The position numbers and the translations under genes are program-made. Source: Candidatus Krumholzibacteriia bacterium (GTDB lineage Bacteria > Krumholzibacteriota > Krumholzibacteriia > LZORAL124-64-63). Taken from it: a DNA stretch of 9,178 nucleotides. The stretch covers positions 1-9,178 of the forward strand of contig JAQULN010000089.1 in assembly GCA_028718575.1 (NCBI GenBank), written 5' to 3'. Under the pieces are notes generated by a model, which did not search any database, was not told where the DNA came from, and saw only the letters and a list, made by a program, of their open reading frames with translations. Shown here one piece after another: positions 6,283 to 9,178 of this stretch. How positions within the stretch are numbered: the stretch's first letter is position 1; each line of letters opens with the position of its first letter.

Positions 6283-7173
6283 ATGGCCACCTACAGGAAG
6301 AACGGTGAGAGGTCTTTCGGCGCCGCGGCTCATTTGATGAGCAACCTGGATCTCTATTTCCAGGAGGTCAAAGCGTACGATCTGCTCACGCGCGAGGAGG
6401 AATGCGAACTGGCGCGCGGAATCCATCGCGACGAGCCGGACGCCCTGCACCGCCTCGTCAAGGCCAACCTGCGGTTCGTGGTCTCGATCGCCAAGGAATA
6501 CGCGCACTACGGCGTTCCTCTGGAGGACCTCATCAACGAGGGCAACCTCGGCCTCTTGAAGGCCGCTCAGCGCTTCGACGAGACCCGCGGCTACAAGTTC
6601 ATCAGCTATGCTGTCTGGTGGATCCGCCAGTCGATCCTCGCGGCTCTGGCCAACCACAGCAAGATCGTCCGTATGCCGTTGAACCGCGCCCGCGTGTTGA
6701 ACCAGATCAAGAAGGTCAGCAGCGAGTTGCAACAACGGCTGCGACGCAAACCGGAAGCCGAAGAGATCGCAAAGGTCCTCGGCTTGTCGATCGACGAGGT
6801 GAAAGACACCTTGCCGTTGATGCAGGACAATTTCTTCCTGGACGACTACGTGGGCAACGACGAAGACAGCACCTACCTCGATTTCCTGGAGGACACGACG
6901 AGCGAGGGTCCGGATGTTCAGGTCATGGAAGACGACCTCCACGAGTCGATCAATCGCATGCTCGGCGATCTGAAGGAGCGGGAGGGCCGCGTGCTGCGCA
7001 TGTACTACGGACTGGGAACCGATCAGGAAATGACCCTCGAGGAAATCGGACAGGTCATGGGCCTGACTCGGGAGCGGATCCGGCAGATCAAGGAAGAGGC
7101 CTTCGAGAAGATCCGTTCCAGCAAAGCCTTCCGCTATATGCACGACTACGCTGAGAATCATCACTCGATCTGA
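6283..7173 (+). CDS. RNA polymerase sigma-70 family factor (primary-type, no region 1.1)
   Basis: The 296-residue protein has the sigma-70 regions in order. Region 1.2 is at ~21-50 (LDLYFQEVKAYDLLTREEE). Region 2 (58-124) includes the core-binding DLINEGNLGLLKAAQRFD and the -10 recognition helix YAVWWIRQSILAAL. Region 3 is at ~133-205. Region 4 (219-285) has the -35 helix-turn-helix TLEEIGQVMGLTRERIRQIK. It lacks region 1.1, as do the short primary sigma factors of Bacteroidota and relatives and group 2 factors elsewhere. The near-canonical region 2.4 and 4.2 suggest recognition of ordinary TTGACA/TATAAT-like promoters. An acidic stretch (190-220, many Asp/Glu) forms the linker before region 4. 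ATG 6283 has GAGG five bases upstream; GTG 6280 directly before it is an alternative. The gene stands alone behind an AT-rich control region and ends at a hairpin. Whether it is the main or an alternative sigma cannot be decided here. Confidence 0.93.
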   Translation: MATYRKNGERSFGAAAHLMSNLDLYFQEVKAYDLLTREEECELARGIHRDEPDALHRLVKANLRFVVSIAKEYAHYGVPLEDLINEGNLGLLKAAQRFDETRGYKFISYAVWWIRQSILAALANHSKIVRMPLNRARVLNQIKKVSSELQQRLRRKPEAEEIAKVLGLSIDEVKDTLPLMQDNFFLDDYVGNDEDSTYLDFLEDTTSEGPDVQVMEDDLHESINRMLGDLKEREGRVLRMYYGLGTDQEMTLEEIGQVMGLTRERIRQIKEEAFEKIRSSKAFRYMHDYAENHHSI

Positions 7174-7212
7174 TGTAGAACGAACCCGCGCACGGTGCGG
7201 ATGCGAGTCGTG

Positions 7213-7249
7213 GACGGCCCCGTTGCCAAGACGGGGCCGTCTGCAATTT
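7213..7249 (+). terminator. GC-rich hairpin, probable intrinsic terminator of the sigma gene
   Basis: GACGGCCCCGT (7213-7223) pairs perfectly with ACGGGGCCGTC (7231-7241) around a 7-nt loop, 40 nt after the sigma stop codon. The following tract is short (CTGCAATTTGC), so termination may be inefficient or factor-assisted. A small dyad CTGCAA-T-TTGCAG (7241-7253) overlaps the hairpin's right edge. Confidence 0.75.
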
Positions 7250-7253
7250 GCAG

Positions 7254-7520
7254 CCACCCCTTCGTGTCGATGGTCCGCGGCCAGCTGTGTTTTGATTCGA
7301 AATTCATTCCAGTCTGGTTTTGATAAGCGATTTCAATTTCTGAATGTGCAATTTCATTTTTCCATTGCGCGCCCGAAAGCTGTTCGCTAGGTTTGGCGTC
7401 GTCGTAGAGATTCATGTCGGCAATCGAAGCCTCCTCAACACGTTCTGCGCGATGGCGGACGAATATCCAGTGAACGACTAGGATTGACCGGATTTCACCG
7501 GCGCGACAGCAAACGGCAGC
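7254..7520. other. gene-free stretch between the sigma gene and the cytochrome operon
   Basis: No convincing gene lies between 7174 and 7536. The part 7285-7365 is much more AT-rich than the surroundings and contains TTTTGAT twice (7290-7296 and 7318-7324) and CAATTTC twice. TTGACC at 7484-7489 could be a -35 element for the cytochrome gene, but no matching -10 is visible 16-18 bp downstream. A minus-strand frame crosses the region but runs through the terminator hairpin and has no positioned ribosome site. The region presumably holds the promoter of the cytochrome-rnfC operon, possibly one using an activator. Confidence 0.4.
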
Positions 7521-7536
7521 AAGGAGTGCGAGCGCG

Positions 7537-8592
7537 ATGTTCAACCGGACCGAACGCGCCATCGCTGCGGTCGTGCTGGCTGCCTGCGCCGCGGCCGTGG
7601 TCGTTAGCATTTGGCCGCAGCCGACCGAGCCTCCGGCCAAGATCTGGTTCGCTGCTCAGGGCGGTGATCTCATCTTCGACCATGCGTTCCACGCCACCAT
7701 GGTCGAATGCCGCGACTGCCATCACAACTCGCCCGCGGCCGAGGAACAGGGCCGCCGGGTCGAGATGAACTGCCGAGCCTGCCATTATTACGATCCCGCG
7801 GTCAAGGTGACGACAGCCGATCCGCACCCACGTGCGATCGGCGCCAGTTGCACCGACTGCCACGATCATCTGGGGGCGGAGCTTTCCCGTTGCGACGCCT
7901 GTCACCTGCATCTGGGCTACGCGTTCATCGCCTCGGCGCGCTACAAACAGCCGTTTCCTCAGTTCGTCGTCTTCCCGGAGGATGATCCCGTCGCTGTCGA
8001 TAGCCCCGGGACAGTGGTCTTCGCCCACGCCTATCACAGTACCATCGGTCAGTGCCTGCGCTGCCACCACGACTATGACCCAGCGGCGACCGGTGTGCGG
8101 CCCGGGGAGAAAAACTGCCGCCGCTGCCATCACGACGCCTCCGTCGTACCAGCTGAGGGCGAGATGCCGCATGCGCTGTTCGTCGGGGACAACTGTTTGT
8201 ATGCCTGCCATACGGATCTCGGCGGTACGATGGCCGACTGCGAGACCTGCCACCTGGCGCCGGGCACCGACCCGTCGCCCTGGCTGGAGCAGGTTCTACC
8301 GCGGCCGCCGCGCCGCGTCGTTTACGAGACCGACGCCGGCGAGGTCCTCTTCGACCATCTGTTGCATCACTACGACTACGCCAGGATCGCTTGCACGGCC
8401 TGCCACCATGAACCGCAGGTGCGTCCGGGGTTAGAAGACCTGGCCACGAGCAAGGATTGCCGCGCCTGCCACTATGAACGCGAACACCTGGTGCCCGCGT
8501 ATTCCGGCGACGGGATCCATCCGCACTACATCGGCAACAGCTGCACGAGTTGCCACGCGGTTGACAACTGCGCTCTGTGCCACCGCGAATGA
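7537..8592 (+). CDS. dodecahaem c-type cytochrome, three tandem c3-like modules, membrane-anchored
   Basis: The 351-residue protein carries eleven CXXCH haem-binding motifs (starting at Cys58, 79, 105, 119, 173, 194, 235, 286, 308, 336, 345) and one CX3CH (Cys220-His225), so up to twelve c-type haems. They fall into three repeats of four: residues ~47-123, 162-239 and 272-349. Each repeat has the class III (c3) order: F-x-H-x-x-H, first haem motif followed by an extra His, second motif, a further His (97, 212, 328/330), third and fourth motifs. That supplies four candidate distal His per module and suggests bis-His haems. The N-terminal hydrophobic segment (8-25) is a signal anchor or uncleaved signal; LAAC at 14-17 resembles a lipobox but sits inside the hydrophobic run. 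The haems would face the periplasm. AAGGAG (7521-7526) lies 10 nt upstream of the ATG. The gene is followed 31 nt later by an rnfC-like gene, so it is probably the electron partner of an Rnf-type complex. Confidence 0.92.
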   Translation: MFNRTERAIAAVVLAACAAAVVVSIWPQPTEPPAKIWFAAQGGDLIFDHAFHATMVECRDCHHNSPAAEEQGRRVEMNCRACHYYDPAVKVTTADPHPRAIGASCTDCHDHLGAELSRCDACHLHLGYAFIASARYKQPFPQFVVFPEDDPVAVDSPGTVVFAHAYHSTIGQCLRCHHDYDPAATGVRPGEKNCRRCHHDASVVPAEGEMPHALFVGDNCLYACHTDLGGTMADCETCHLAPGTDPSPWLEQVLPRPPRRVVYETDAGEVLFDHLLHHYDYARIACTACHHEPQVRPGLEDLATSKDCRACHYEREHLVPAYSGDGIHPHYIGNSCTSCHAVDNCALCHRE

Positions 8593-8623
8593 GCGGCGGC
8601 CCGGGCGACGAGGGATGACGGTC

Positions 8624-9178
8624 ATGGGATTGCGTTCGTTCTTCGGTTTCTTGCCGCCGCGCCTGGCGTATACCAGGCAGGCGAGCGATTTCGAAGCGCT
8701 CCCCTTGCCGGACCAGGTGACGCTCCTGCTGCGGGGTGTCCCACCGGATGCGCTGGCGATCGCCGTCGGCGCGGCGGTCAGAACGGGCCAGAATCTCGCG
8801 CCGGCCGGCGCGGAAGCCGTTGTTGCCACGGTGACCGGACGCGTGAGCCGGTTGACCAGCGTGACCGATGCCGACGGTTGCCCCGCCACCGCTGTGGTGA
8901 TCGAGACCAGCGGCGAGGATGACCACGCGGAACTCGGCGCGCCGATCGTCGACTGGGAAGACGCCGAACCGTCCGCTTTGCGCCAGGCCCTGCTGCAGAC
9001 CGGGTTGCCGGGCCTCGACGCGCTGCGGATCGGCGCCCGCGTCGCCACAGTCATCGCCAGCGGGCTGGACGAGGCGCCGGGTTGTTCGACGGTACGGGCC
9101 CAACTCGGCGTCGGCGCAGAAAGGATCGCGGACGGCTTGCGGCTCTTGCAGCGCGCGACCGGCGCCGATCAGGTGGTG
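8624..9178 (+). CDS. rnfC: RnfC-like electron-transport complex subunit, N-terminal part (partial)
   Basis: The frame runs open to the window end (185 residues seen). ATG 8624 is chosen because GAGGG (8610-8614) lies 9 nt upstream; ATG 8615 in the same frame is too close to that site. Residues ~25-95 match the RnfC N-terminal barrel pattern: a Pro-containing lead (LPLPDQVTLLL), then AIAVGAAVRTGQNLAP, equivalent to the family's VKVGDKVLVGQ, and ATVTGRVSRL, equivalent to the SGTV segment. The following part aligns in outline with the Nqo1/RnfC flavin and NADH fold (LRQALLQTGLPGLDALRIG, VATVIASGL, IADGLRLLQRATGADQVV). Typical RnfC carries GGAGFPT-like and NGAECEP-like motifs here; both are missing or replaced. 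RnfC is the cytoplasm-facing subunit of the Rnf ion-pumping complex. The iron-sulfur cysteines would lie downstream, outside the window. Identification rests on the N-terminal pattern and on the cytochrome neighbour. Confidence 0.7.
   Translation, partial: MGLRSFFGFLPPRLAYTRQASDFEALPLPDQVTLLLRGVPPDALAIAVGAAVRTGQNLAPAGAEAVVATVTGRVSRLTSVTDADGCPATAVVIETSGEDDHAELGAPIVDWEDAEPSALRQALLQTGLPGLDALRIGARVATVIASGLDEAPGCSTVRAQLGVGAERIADGLRLLQRATGADQVV

Noticed and set aside
6244..7257. Long minus-strand frame (337 codons) opposite the sigma gene.
   Set aside because: The plus strand encodes an intact sigma-70 factor with all regions, so this is a codon-bias shadow.
7161..7415. Minus-strand frame of 84 codons (up to 159 codons with an earlier start) across the sigma-cytochrome gap.
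   Set aside because: It runs through the terminator hairpin and into the sigma gene, its GGAGG is 14 nt from the ATG, and the product resembles no family.

Overview
The window is a GC-rich bacterial chromosome segment. It holds ten protein-coding genes, two of them cut by the window edges, and no tRNA, rRNA or CRISPR array that I can see. Most genes carry good Shine-Dalgarno sites. The mix suggests an uncultivated Gram-negative bacterium from the deltaproteobacterial or FCB neighbourhood, living at least partly anaerobically: an MglA-like GTPase homologue, a short primary-type sigma factor without region 1.1 (the form found in Bacteroidota and relatives), a DUF4139 exported protein, and a c3-type multihaem cytochrome next to an RnfC-like gene. 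The phylum cannot be fixed from this sequence alone.

Layout. Positions 1-467 (+) are the 3' end of a gene encoding an Ala/Pro-rich linker and a charged helical C-terminal module. It converges with an unrecognised 149-residue gene on the minus strand (680-1129). Between them lies a 140-bp MITE-like element (533-672) with a perfect 32-bp inverted repeat, flanked by a 9-bp direct repeat that looks like a target-site duplication. Next on the plus strand come a degenerate MglA-type GTPase (1341-2141), a cytoplasmic TPR protein (2265-3149) with a near-consensus promoter placed so that its mRNA would be leaderless, and uppP (3231-4010). A single-domain response regulator lies on the minus strand (4106-4477), divergent from an exported DUF4139 protein (4625-6031). 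An AT-rich regulatory island (about 6050-6250) with two small dyads precedes the sigma-70 gene (6283-7173), which ends at a strong GC hairpin. After a 363-nt gene-free stretch, a c-type cytochrome with twelve haem motifs (7537-8592) is followed 31 nt later by the 5' part of an RnfC-like gene (8624 to the window end).

How they work together. The clearest functional unit is the cytochrome-rnfC pair, probably the start of an Rnf-type membrane electron-transfer operon with a periplasmic or membrane-anchored haem wire. The cytochrome reads as three tandem class III (c3) tetrahaem modules with a full set of candidate distal histidines. The visible RnfC segment lacks the glycine loop and the NGAECEP-like motif of typical RnfC, so this complex may exchange electrons with the cytochrome rather than, or as well as, NAD(H). 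The other genes look like independent housekeeping or signalling units: cell-wall lipid recycling, a receiver domain, a sigma factor, a TPR scaffold and a pseudo-GTPase.
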